From NCBI RefSeq assembly GCF_001277255.1, contig NZ_CP012264.1:3658001-3722000 (forward strand): a stretch of DNA of 64,000 nt, given 5' to 3'. Of this stretch, positions 37,503 through 45,357 are shown in pieces (the first letter of the stretch is position 1; each line of letters opens with the position of its first letter). The position numbers were made by a program, and so were the translations under genes. The stretch comes from Cronobacter condimenti 1330 (lineage in GTDB: Bacteria > Pseudomonadota > Gammaproteobacteria > Enterobacterales > Enterobacteriaceae). The notes beneath the pieces are model-generated. The model made no database searches, was not told the origin of the DNA, and saw only the letters and a list, made by a program, of their open reading frames with translations.

Positions 37503-38464
37503 GCGTTCATCGTCCGATAATGTTGTAAAAAATCCTGCACACTTTGCGAAAGGGTGCCGTCTGGTGCGCCAAAATCCTCGCGCATTGCAGTGATATCCAG
37601 CGTAGCGGCATAACTAAACACCCCGACACCAAAACGGGTGATCGGCGGTTCACCCGCCAGAGGAAGCCAGCGCCATAGCCACTCCAGCGCCCCCGCAACG
37701 CGCAACGCGGTGCCAGGACGCACTGTTTTTACCGGCAACGGCAGATCCAGTTGTCGCAACACATCATCCAAAAATGCAGCCGTCTCAACGGGTTGCCCCG
37801 CCGAAATGTTATAGCAGCTTCTCAACTGTGGGTAACGAGCCGCCCGCAGCAGATAATCACACAACATCCCAACCGGCATAATATCGGCCTGCGCTGGAGT
37901 GACATCGTTTCGCAGCCTGACAAGTTGCCCTTTTTTGGCCGCGCTCAGCAATGGCGGAAACAGTAATCGATCCCCCTCACCGAACACCGCGCAGGGACGA
38001 AAAATCGTTTTCTCGCCACGGTAGGCCTTCACTAACATTTCAGCCCGATACTTACTGTGGCCATACTCACTGGTAAACTGCGGTCCGATTTCCGCGTTTT
38101 CACGCACGTTGAATTGATGAGCAAAGCGCGAGTAGACCGCTGAGCTAGAGAGCAGTATCAAGCGGGGAAAACCGCGCTGAATGCAAAAGTCGATTACCTG
38201 ACGGGTCGTTTCAACATTATCGCGTTCATAGTCCTGTGGCGTTCCCCAGGGCGAGGTTCTGCCTGCGGCATGGATGACTACATCCGGCATAACGTCGAGT
38301 TCCGCAAGCCTCTCCAGCGGCAACGTGTGATAACACACCGTGGGCGGGAAATCATTTTCCGTTCGCCGTCCAACGCCGCAGAGTTCGAGATCGGCACGGT
38401 CAGCAAAACGGCGCAAAAACGTGCTGCCAATAAACCCTGATGCGCCGGTCAGCAATATCTTCAT
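37493..38464 (-). CDS. NAD-dependent sugar epimerase/dehydratase (extended SDR)
   Basis: The 323-residue protein has the extended-SDR Rossmann motif GASGFIGSTFLRRF at residues 7-20 and the catalytic YxxxK in YGHSKYRAE near residue 135, with a Ser-rich SSSAVYS before it. Substrates of such enzymes are nucleotide sugars, sterol-like or flavonoid-like alcohols. It is the first gene of the operon and overlaps the membrane transferase by 10 bp. It might supply a modified sugar or reduce the glycosylated product. Confidence 0.82.
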   Translation of the reverse strand: MKILLTGASGFIGSTFLRRFADRADLELCGVGRRTENDFPPTVCYHTLPLERLAELDVMPDVVIHAAGRTSPWGTPQDYERDNVETTRQVIDFCIQRGFPRLILLSSSAVYSRFAHQFNVRENAEIGPQFTSEYGHSKYRAEMLVKAYRGEKTIFRPCAVFGEGDRLLFPPLLSAAKKGQLVRLRNDVTPAQADIMPVGMLCDYLLRAARYPQLRSCYNISAGQPVETAAFLDDVLRQLDLPLPVKTVRPGTALRVAGALEWLWRWLPLAGEPPITRFGVGVFSYAATLDITAMREDFGAPDGTLSQSVQDFLQHYRTMNACC

Positions 38465-38611
38465 GCTCCCCCTCCTGGCGTGCGCAACCGCGCTTCACAA
38501 CAACCGGGCAAACGCCGTGTGGTAAGTCTCATTCCCGTCTCCACTGGCCATTAATTCGTCGACGCTTACTGTCAAACTGCGTCGGAGGTGTTTGCGACAT
38601 TAACGACCAGC

Positions 38612-38797
38612 TCAGACGTGAGTGTCGATGCCCTGACGGACCAACAGTTGCGCCAGCACATTACGGCACTGTTCCAACCGTGGCAGGTCGCAATCGGCCA
38701 TCAACCGGAGATGACTGACCGTGGTTTGCACCCGCCGATAATCCGCCGTCAATTGCTTTTTGGGGATTTGAGTCTCCTCCGCCCCCTGCACTTTCAT
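38612..38797 (-). CDS. Small protein coupled to the lipoprotein hydrolase gene
   Basis: The 61-residue frame (MKVQGAEETQIPKKQLTADY ... RQGIDTHV) starts with an ATG that overlaps the TGA of the upstream gene as ATGA, the common sign of translational coupling. The protein is charged and helical, without a signal peptide. I recognise no family. The same-strand location between the hydrolase gene and the epimerase operon could make all six genes one unit; no terminator was seen in between. Confidence 0.55.
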   Translation of the reverse strand: MKVQGAEETQIPKKQLTADYRRVQTTVSHLRLMADCDLPRLEQCRNVLAQLLVRQGIDTHV

Positions 38798-39633
38798 CGG
38801 CACACCGGCGCTGTCGCCAGCAAACGCGGCCACAGCGCCGCCCAGTCAGAACCATGGTCCATCCCCGGCACCACGTCCACCTGCGCGCAGCGCTCGCCCA
38901 CGGCTTTTTGAAAACGCGCGGCGACAGCGGGCGGCACCGTACTGTCATCGGCACCGCTGAAATGGATTTGCGGCAGGGTTGATAGTTTCGCTGCCACGTC
39001 TGCCGCGCTTTGCGCCTCCGGCATGGCGGAAACCCGGTGAAGCGCATTGACGTACGCGACATCGAGATTTCCCGCTACCGTACGCAGCGAAACCACATCC
39101 GCACGCCGCGCCGCCAGCAACGCAGCAATATTTCCGCCGCCGGAATAGCCCACCAGTTCTATCCTGGCCTGCGGAAAGCGCTGCATCACCTGATTCAGGG
39201 CATCATTCATCGCCTCGATAACGTTTGATGAAAACCGCTTATCTGTCCAGAGATGTGCATGACAGGTGGCCGGTAACGGCGGCCCGATAAACTGGCATGG
39301 CCGCGCCAGGTAAAGAAGATTACGGGAAGGATCGGCCGCCGCGAGTTTCAGGCCGATGGGATTATGTGGCGTGGGGTCGTCGGACGGGCGCGTGCGATTC
39401 ACCCAGGCAAAACCGTCTCCTTCGATATAAACCCGTAAATGCGTGACCGGTGGCGTTATATGCTGCCAGGTGCGAAGCGTTATTCCGCGCGCCGGGAAAT
39501 CCTCCCGGATAAACCCCCTGCTTTTTGCGATCTCGCTCGCATTTTCACGAAAGTGTTGAGTGGTACAGCCTGCTAACCATAAAGCCATACTAATCAATAA
39601 TGCACGCGTAAACAGCAGGTGTTTTTTGTCCAT
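38794..39633 (-). CDS. Putative alpha/beta-hydrolase lipoprotein
   Basis: The 279-residue protein has a lipoprotein signal ending in LAGC (Cys at about residue 23), so it should be anchored in the envelope. The mature part is an alpha/beta hydrolase: nucleophile elbow GYSGGG near residue 166, Asp in FSGADDSTVPP near 228 and His in GMDHGSDW near 257. The substrate is unknown; an esterase is the simplest view. It diverges from the autotransporter gene across about 200 bp. Confidence 0.78.
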   Translation of the reverse strand: MDKKHLLFTRALLISMALWLAGCTTQHFRENASEIAKSRGFIREDFPARGITLRTWQHITPPVTHLRVYIEGDGFAWVNRTRPSDDPTPHNPIGLKLAAADPSRNLLYLARPCQFIGPPLPATCHAHLWTDKRFSSNVIEAMNDALNQVMQRFPQARIELVGYSGGGNIAALLAARRADVVSLRTVAGNLDVAYVNALHRVSAMPEAQSAADVAAKLSTLPQIHFSGADDSTVPPAVAARFQKAVGERCAQVDVVPGMDHGSDWAALWPRLLATAPVCR

Positions 39634-39831
39634 TTTTATCTTCCGGCGGGATTTTTATTCAACCAAAACGCTAAAGTTTCACTTAGGGGGCGCCGAAAAT
39701 AGTTAAGCCTCGCTTATCGTTTTCATTGCAAGCAATTATGTGTAGCGCAACGGAATGTAAGCAGACAAATCGGAACGTAACACATAACGGCTTTTTTCCT
39801 AAACCTTAAGCGCGGAATCGCACGGTACATC

Positions 39832-42800
39832 ATGAAGAAATTACGGTTTAGCCAGCAGGGAACTCTGCTGGTAGCGTTAACCTCTGCTCAGGGACTGCTG
39901 GCACCTTATGCCTTCGCGGTTTCGAACGACTATATCATTTCCAGCCAGCAATCTGATGTTCAGCTCTCGGCCTCCTACAATCTGGTGCAGGTAACGAATA
40001 CCGGTTCTGCCCTCAGTAGCGTCGGTTCGGCGCTCAGTATTGGGCAGGGTGTTGCAGTCACGTTATTTGATAACGATGGCGTCATTTCCGCTGAAGGCAC
40101 CAGCCAAAATACTAACACCTATTCTTACGGCCTGAAAAACGAAGGTACGATCGACACTATCGATAACTCTGGCAGCATTAAAATGACCTCTGCCAGTAAT
40201 AATTATTATTCCGGCAGCGCGGTTAACCTGACTGAAACAAGCCAGGTAGGCACGCTAATTAACAGCGGTACGATTGAAGGCCCTGACACCTCTTATAATT
40301 ATGGCGGTAACTATAACCAGGGCGGCATTACTAATAGCGGCACGCTCGGGACACTGAAAAATATTTCGTCAGGTGTGATTACGGGTAGAACCGGCGTGAG
40401 TAACAGCGGCAAAATCGATCTGCTGGAAAATGCTGGCGTTATTAGCTCCACGACCACCAATTCCAGCGGGTATAATTATAATAACGGCGCAATTTATAAT
40501 ACCGGCACGATTAATACACTGCATAATACCGGCACCATCGGCAACATCAACACTAGCACCAGTTATTATAACTCAGGCATTTTCAATGCCAACACGGGTA
40601 TCATTAAATCGTTAACCAATGATGGAAAAATCGCCAGTAATTATGTCGGCGTGTACAACCAGGGCCAGATTGATACGCTGACTAATAATGGTGATATCTC
40701 TGGCAATTTAGTCGGTATTTACAACGGTAACGCTAACAGCAACTCTACCGCTGCCAGCACTATTATTAACAATGGTACCGTCAGTGGCAGTTACGGCTTT
40801 TATGCAACAAATTATAACTCCCAGACGACCACGACGCTGATTAACAACGGCACCATTACTGGCAGCGCCCAGGGGGTTTATATCACCGGAAGTAATGCTG
40901 CCAGCAATGCCATTATCAACAACGGCACCATTACCGGTAAAGGCAATGCGATTTTTACCAATGGTACTAACGGCTCCGCGCTGACTATCACTAACAGCGG
41001 CATCATTGAAGGCAATATCACCTCCAACAATGGCGCGGCACTGGAATTTATCGGCGGCACGGATAAGCAGGGCGTGCTTACGGGTGTGCGTACCGTCAGC
41101 GATGACGAAACGTCGTCCAGCACGAACGGCATCGGTACGATTGCCAGCAACAATGACGTTATCTTCCGGTCCGGCTCAATGCTGTTAAACGATAATATCA
41201 ACATTGCCAGCCTCACCACGCACAGCCTCTCAAGTGATGACAGCACCGCCACCGTCGGCACTGTGCTTAACGATGCGGCGCAGCTTCAGATTAACGCCCC
41301 GATCGCCATCACCGGCAATTACCATCAAAATGCTGGCGCAGCACTGATCGTTGGCGTGAGTGACACGGCCTCCGCGAGCGGCGATATCGCCCAGGATACC
41401 AGCTATGGCCGCCTGAACGTCACAGGCTCTGCGACCGTGGATCAAGGCTCCAGCATATCGCTTACCCGTTCTGGCAATACCTATAAGTTCGCGCCCGGCC
41501 AGCGCTATGTCGTTATTAACGCTAACAGCAACGGCACGAACTATAACGCGGACAAACTGGCTTACAAGGCAGCGGGCTATAACGGTCTGGTAACGGGCTC
41601 GACCTATGTTAACGACGCAAACAGCGCGCTGGTCGTTCAGCTTGAAAAAGCACCGACGCCGCCTGTGCCCGGAACGCCTACCGTGCCGGGCAAACCACCT
41701 GTGGTTGTGAAACCGCCTGTGGTTGTGAAACCACCTGTGGCACCGGTCACCGGGCCTGAGCGGGCCACCACCTCGAACGCGACATCGTCGCTGAATGGCC
41801 TCGCCAGTTACTCCGGCATCGCGCCGCAGCTGCTTGAGCTGTACAACGCATCACTGGCGATTGAAGGCACGAAGGAAGCCAACCGCGTAGGCGAGCGTCT
41901 TTCTACCAGCCAAAACATCAACGTCAGCACGGCGAGCGGCGTGGCGACGTCCACTGCGATGGGTGTCGTCGGTAACCATCTGGATACTATCCGCAGTCCG
42001 CAGACCGCGGGCCTGAGCGGTGTGTCAACCGGTGACGGCTACAGCGACTGGATCGTCTGGGCGCAACCGTACGGCGGTTATACCCGTCAGGACAGCACCA
42101 GTGAAGTGAGCGGTTACCGCGCGAAATTCGGCGGCCTGCTGTTTGGTGCAGACCGTACCGTGGCCGAAGACTGGCGTATGGGTGCGGCGCTGAACTACAG
42201 CAACACCTCCGTACACGGTAAAGACAACCTGACCGGCAACAAATCAACGGCGAATAACTATGGCGTGATTGGTTACGCTGGCTACTCGGGCGACCCGTGG
42301 TTTATGAACCTGTCTGCCGCGCTGACTCGTCAGAACTACGACACGGTGCGTCGCGCAGACTTCACCGGTTTCTCCGGTACGGCCAACGGCAAGTTCAACG
42401 GCCAGTCTGTGACGCTGCAAAGCGAATTCGGCTACCCGTTCACGCTGCCTGCTGCGGTGGTTCTCACCCCGATGGCTGGCCTGACTTATGGTTACCAGCA
42501 CGTTGATGGGTATAAAGAGAGCGGCGGCAACGGCATGGCGCTGGATGTGGGCGCATCGCACTCGCAGTCGGTCACAAGCGACCTGGGCGCGCGCATTGAA
42601 AAAGGCGTGGATACCGGCTTTGGCCGCCTGACGCCGTTCGCGCAAGTCTCCTGGATCCACCAGTATGACAACCGCCGCACAAGCAACACCGCAACCTACG
42701 CCGCAGACACCATTGGTGAAACGCAGTTCACCACCAAAGGGGCCGCGCCGGTTAAGGATCTGGCGGGTCTGTCGGTCGGCAGCACGCTGTTTAACGCAAA

Positions 42801-42891
42801 CGACCTGAGCGTTGACGCCCGCTATGATCTCCAGGCTGGCGAACGTTACCAGGCACACACTTTCAGCCTGCGCCTGAACAAATCGTTCTAA
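39832..42891 (+). CDS. Type V secreted autotransporter
   Basis: The 1019-residue protein has a signal peptide (to about residue 29, YAFA), a passenger of about 570 residues built from short repeats of the type INNGTITG, the signature of a right-handed beta-helix, a Pro/Val linker at about residues 605-640, and a C-terminal beta-barrel of about 280 residues from SDWIVWAQPYGGYTRQ to the terminal Phe (LRLNKSF). The passenger is rich in Asn, Ser, Thr and Tyr and lacks a recognised protease triad. An adhesin or aggregation role is likely. A terminator follows. Confidence 0.92.
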   Translation: MKKLRFSQQGTLLVALTSAQGLLAPYAFAVSNDYIISSQQSDVQLSASYNLVQVTNTGSALSSVGSALSIGQGVAVTLFDNDGVISAEGTSQNTNTYSYGLKNEGTIDTIDNSGSIKMTSASNNYYSGSAVNLTETSQVGTLINSGTIEGPDTSYNYGGNYNQGGITNSGTLGTLKNISSGVITGRTGVSNSGKIDLLENAGVISSTTTNSSGYNYNNGAIYNTGTINTLHNTGTIGNINTSTSYYNSGIFNANTGIIKSLTNDGKIASNYVGVYNQGQIDTLTNNGDISGNLVGIYNGNANSNSTAASTIINNGTVSGSYGFYATNYNSQTTTTLINNGTITGSAQGVYITGSNAASNAIINNGTITGKGNAIFTNGTNGSALTITNSGIIEGNITSNNGAALEFIGGTDKQGVLTGVRTVSDDETSSSTNGIGTIASNNDVIFRSGSMLLNDNINIASLTTHSLSSDDSTATVGTVLNDAAQLQINAPIAITGNYHQNAGAALIVGVSDTASASGDIAQDTSYGRLNVTGSATVDQGSSISLTRSGNTYKFAPGQRYVVINANSNGTNYNADKLAYKAAGYNGLVTGSTYVNDANSALVVQLEKAPTPPVPGTPTVPGKPPVVVKPPVVVKPPVAPVTGPERATTSNATSSLNGLASYSGIAPQLLELYNASLAIEGTKEANRVGERLSTSQNINVSTASGVATSTAMGVVGNHLDTIRSPQTAGLSGVSTGDGYSDWIVWAQPYGGYTRQDSTSEVSGYRAKFGGLLFGADRTVAEDWRMGAALNYSNTSVHGKDNLTGNKSTANNYGVIGYAGYSGDPWFMNLSAALTRQNYDTVRRADFTGFSGTANGKFNGQSVTLQSEFGYPFTLPAAVVLTPMAGLTYGYQHVDGYKESGGNGMALDVGASHSQSVTSDLGARIEKGVDTGFGRLTPFAQVSWIHQYDNRRTSNTATYAADTIGETQFTTKGAAPVKDLAGLSVGSTLFNANDLSVDARYDLQAGERYQAHTFSLRLNKSF
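41692..41745 (+). repeat. 18-bp tandem repeat coding the autotransporter linker
   Basis: Three 18-bp units (AAACCACCTGTGGTTGTG type; first two differ at one base, third diverges at its end) encode KPPVVV-like repeats. Copy number may vary between strains and change linker length without shifting frame. Confidence 0.8.
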
Positions 42892-42910
42892 GCGCTGACG
42901 CTGAACACTC

Positions 42911-42936
42911 ACGGGGCCATGCGGCCCCGTTTTTTC
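42911..42936 (+). terminator. Terminator of the autotransporter gene
   Basis: ACGGGGCC-ATGC-GGCCCCGT followed by T6 is a strong intrinsic terminator 20 bp after the stop codon. Confidence 0.92.
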
Positions 42937-43127
42937 TTTAAGGCTTAACCCGCACGTCGCACAGACTGGCGCGCTCCCTTCCCTGCCGGCTTTAATCATC
43001 ACCGGGCGCTGAAACGCATCTAAAATGAATAAGATAAATGTCCGTCAGGAGCCCGCACGTCGCTTTAGCCACGTTGTTTTCAGGCGCTTCCACTACACCG
43101 TACTTTTATCTTTGTGAAGGATCGCTG

Positions 43128-43745
43128 ATGTATAAGGCCCGCCCGCTCTACCTCTCCATAGGTGTTTTACTTCTGGCATTGCTGCTGGTCATGACCGCGC
43201 TGACCACCGCGCGCAGGCTGACATGGCTGATGGAAGTCATGCCGGTGCTTATTGTGGCGCCGGTGCTGTGGGCCAGCGCGAAACGCTATCCGCTTACCCC
43301 GCTGCTCTACGCGTTAATCTTTATGGGCTGCGTGTCGTTGATTGTCGGCGGAATGTATTCGTATGCGAGAGTGCCGATTGGCTTTACGGTGCAGGAGTGG
43401 TTCGGCCTTGCGCGTAACCCTTACGATCGCTTCGGACATGTATTACAGGGGCTGGTCATTTCGATGGCGGCGCGGGAGATATTGGTGCGAGGCGGCTATC
43501 GGCTCGGGGCGAAGATGCTGGCGTGTCTGGTCTGTTGTGTGACGCTTGCCGTCAGCGCGTTTTATGAGCTGATTGAATGGTGGGTGGCGCTGGCGCTCGG
43601 TAAAGACGCCGATGATTTTCTCGGCACGCAGGGCGATGAGTGGGATACGCAGGCGGATATGCTCTGCGCGCTGGCAGGCGCGTTTATTACGGTATTCGTG
43701 CTCGGCCGCTGGCATACGCGCCAGTTGCGGCGCTTTGTGCATTAA
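43128..43745 (+). CDS. yjdF: YjdF family membrane protein (DUF2238)
   Basis: The 205-residue inner-membrane protein has about six hydrophobic helices. The motif NPYDRFGHVLQGL and the FYELIEWW and GDEWDTQADMLCAL segments mark DUF2238. Its function is unknown. The ATG at 43128 has AAGGA 8 bp upstream; an open frame from 43038 lacks a site. In E. coli yjdF lies elsewhere, so its place here is specific to this lineage. Confidence 0.88.
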   Translation: MYKARPLYLSIGVLLLALLLVMTALTTARRLTWLMEVMPVLIVAPVLWASAKRYPLTPLLYALIFMGCVSLIVGGMYSYARVPIGFTVQEWFGLARNPYDRFGHVLQGLVISMAAREILVRGGYRLGAKMLACLVCCVTLAVSAFYELIEWWVALALGKDADDFLGTQGDEWDTQADMLCALAGAFITVFVLGRWHTRQLRRFVH

Positions 43746-43757
43746 CGCCCCCATTAA

Positions 43758-43782
43758 AAAGCCGCCCGCGGGCGGCTATTTT
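43758..43782. terminator. Bidirectional terminator between yjdF and the LacI-family gene
   Basis: GCCGCCC-GC-GGGCGGC is flanked by A5 on the left and a T-rich run on the right, so it can stop both convergent genes. Confidence 0.88.
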
Positions 43783-44736
43783 TTAGCGCTTGCGCATTTC
43801 CGGCAGGAAGAGATCGCCGCGCAGCACGCCACTGCCGAGCACATCCTGCGTTTTCTCATTCAGCCAGCCCACGATACGCGCAGCCATCACATCCATGGAA
43901 TATTCAATTGCCGGAATGGTGGGAACACCAGGCATTTGCAGCGTCCCCGCGAGGCTAAAGACCATAATGTCGTCCGGCACCGACTTATTAAACGCCTGAA
44001 GCTGCGGAATGACCCGCTGCGCCTCCTGATCGTCGGCCACCAGCAGGGCGTTGAAGTTCAGCGTCGTCGCGTTGTTGAGCAACTCCTGGAGCGCTACCGA
44101 CGATGAGGTCGGGTCCATAAACACCAGATTGCGGTTAAACGGCAGGAAGTTGCGCTCCAGCGCCAGCTTATAGCCGAGCAGCACCTGATCGGCGAAACCG
44201 CTGCCGTGCGGATAGATCAGCGCAATCTGGCGACGGCTTTGGCGAATCAGGTAGTTACACGCAGTTTCTACGGCAAAGGCGTGATCGTACTGGAGACTGG
44301 GGGCGTTTTCGCTCTCCATGCAGTCCACCAGAATCACATTTTCCTGGGTAATGTTTAATGGAAACCGCGCGCCGATGATCAGCACATCGTCGCACAGTCC
44401 GCTGGTGAGTTCGTCGAGCGCCTGCATGACCTCGTGCTTGCTATTGGCAAAGCGCAGCAGCAGATGTTTCTGGTGCTGACTGAGCTGTTTTTCCAGTGCG
44501 TACAGGTAACCCGTGGTCTGGTTGATATTATCCTGCGCGCAGATCACGCCGATGCAGCCGGTGCTCTGGCTTAACAGCGACTGTGCAATCACATTTGGCC
44601 GGTAATTGAGTTCATCCACCGCTTTCAGTACCGCCTGACGGCTGGCTTCCTTCACGCCGCGCGATCCGCTCAACACCCGTGACACCGTGGCTTTCGACAC
44701 CCCGGCTAAACGCGATACATCGTTGATTGTTGACAT
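43783..44736 (-). CDS. LacI-family repressor of the adjacent PTS operon
   Basis: The 317-residue regulator has the LacI helix-turn-helix (INDVSRLAGVSKATVSRVLS at residues 4-23), the hinge helix (NYRPNVIAQSL) and a periplasmic-binding-like effector domain. It is transcribed away from a chitobiose-type PTS operon, and two matching palindromes lie in the shared 290-bp region. It most likely represses the PTS genes and itself, with a (phospho)sugar as inducer. The sugar is not known. It is not close enough to AscG or CelR for me to name it. Confidence 0.88.
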   Translation of the reverse strand: MSTINDVSRLAGVSKATVSRVLSGSRGVKEASRQAVLKAVDELNYRPNVIAQSLLSQSTGCIGVICAQDNINQTTGYLYALEKQLSQHQKHLLLRFANSKHEVMQALDELTSGLCDDVLIIGARFPLNITQENVILVDCMESENAPSLQYDHAFAVETACNYLIRQSRRQIALIYPHGSGFADQVLLGYKLALERNFLPFNRNLVFMDPTSSSVALQELLNNATTLNFNALLVADDQEAQRVIPQLQAFNKSVPDDIMVFSLAGTLQMPGVPTIPAIEYSMDVMAARIVGWLNEKTQDVLGSGVLRGDLFLPEMRKR

Positions 44737-44832
44737 CTTTTTCCCCTGACAGAAACCTGGCTTTCTGCGTCAAACTTTCATCAAAAATTGTTCAGATGAT
44801 AACCGGCTGAAGTATATCTGTTTCCGGAAATC

Positions 44833-44850
44833 ATGGAAACCGATTTTCCG
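44833..44850. promoter_or_regulatory. LacI-family operator 1
   Basis: ATGGAAACCGATTTTCCG matches the ATGGAAA-yCGr-TTTCCAT palindrome of operator 2 in the left half and most of the right half. It lies 97 bp upstream of the repressor gene. Confidence 0.75.
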
Positions 44851-44885
44851 TTTCGTGTCCGTGCTACGAATTTCGACCAAAAAGC

Positions 44886-44901
44886 TGTGATGTAAATCCA
44901 A
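44886..44901 (+). promoter_or_regulatory. Possible CRP site of the PTS operon
   Basis: TGTGA-TGTAAA-TCCAA has a perfect left half and a weak right half (TCACA expected). Catabolite control is usual for such operons, but the match is partial. Confidence 0.4.
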
Positions 44902-44958
44902 TTAATCCGCCCGGCCTGGCGGAGATCTTGATAGGGCTCACAGTTCCATTTTTTATAA

Positions 44959-44976
44959 ATGGAAATCGGTTTCCAT
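44959..44976. promoter_or_regulatory. LacI-family operator 2
   Basis: ATGGAAATCGGTTTCCAT is an almost perfect 18-bp palindrome with the central CG typical of LacI/PurR-family sites. It is 51 bp before the IIB start, and its start is 126 bp (12 helical turns) from operator 1, on the same face of the helix, which would favour a repression loop. Confidence 0.82.
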
Positions 44977-45026
44977 ATCCTATCCAATCATCTCCGCAAT
45001 AAGTATTTACATTTAAGGATGAGGCC

Positions 45027-45341
45027 ATGTACAAGATTATGCTGTGTTGCTCTGCGGGGATGTCCACCAGTTTGCTGGTGAGGAAGATGGTTGACGCGGC
45101 GGGGGAGCGGGATCTTCCCGTACAGATTGATGCCTGGGGCGTTGCTGAATTTGATACGCAGTTTCCAAAGTATCAGGTGGTGCTGCTCGGGCCGCAAGTG
45201 AAGTATATGTTACCCATGCTCTCTGAAAAGGCTGCCGCTCACGGCATTCCTGTGCAGGCCATCGACATGATGGATTACGGAATGCAGCGTGGCGACAACG
45301 TACTGGACTACGCGCTTTCGCTCATCGAAGCGGCGCATTAG
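45027..45341 (+). CDS. PTS lactose/chitobiose-family EIIB
   Basis: The 104-residue cytosolic EIIB carries the phosphorylated Cys in MLCCSAGMSTSLLV (Cys8) and the family segment VVLLGPQVKYML. It passes phosphate from EIIA to the sugar during uptake by EIIC. It is ChbB-like in size. It is the first gene of the operon, AAGGATGAGG lying before the ATG, and EIIC follows by 16 bp. Confidence 0.92.
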   Translation: MYKIMLCCSAGMSTSLLVRKMVDAAGERDLPVQIDAWGVAEFDTQFPKYQVVLLGPQVKYMLPMLSEKAAAHGIPVQAIDMMDYGMQRGDNVLDYALSLIEAAH

Positions 45342-45357
45342 AAACAGGATCTCGCCC

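Larger units (their letters stand above)
33592..39650. mobile_element. Decayed island downstream of pheV (right limit uncertain)
   Basis: An integrase remnant directly follows pheV and is followed by genes not found at this place in E. coli (glycosyltransferase operon, lipoprotein hydrolase). I could not see a second copy of the tRNA 3' end, so the right limit is a guess. The variable region as a whole extends to about 50600, where yghZ resumes the E. coli-like order. Confidence 0.45.

Noticed and set aside
39740..39790. Direct repeat CGGAATGTAA / CGGAACGTAA before the autotransporter
   Set aside because: Only two imperfect copies at 24-bp spacing; no known regulator matches, so it is not called as a site.
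41692..41745. A CRISPR array
   Set aside because: The repeats are contiguous 18-bp in-frame codon repeats with no spacers; they encode a Pro/Val linker.
42244..43002. A 252-codon frame opposite the autotransporter barrel
   Set aside because: It overlaps the conserved beta-barrel and its terminator and is antisense shadow.
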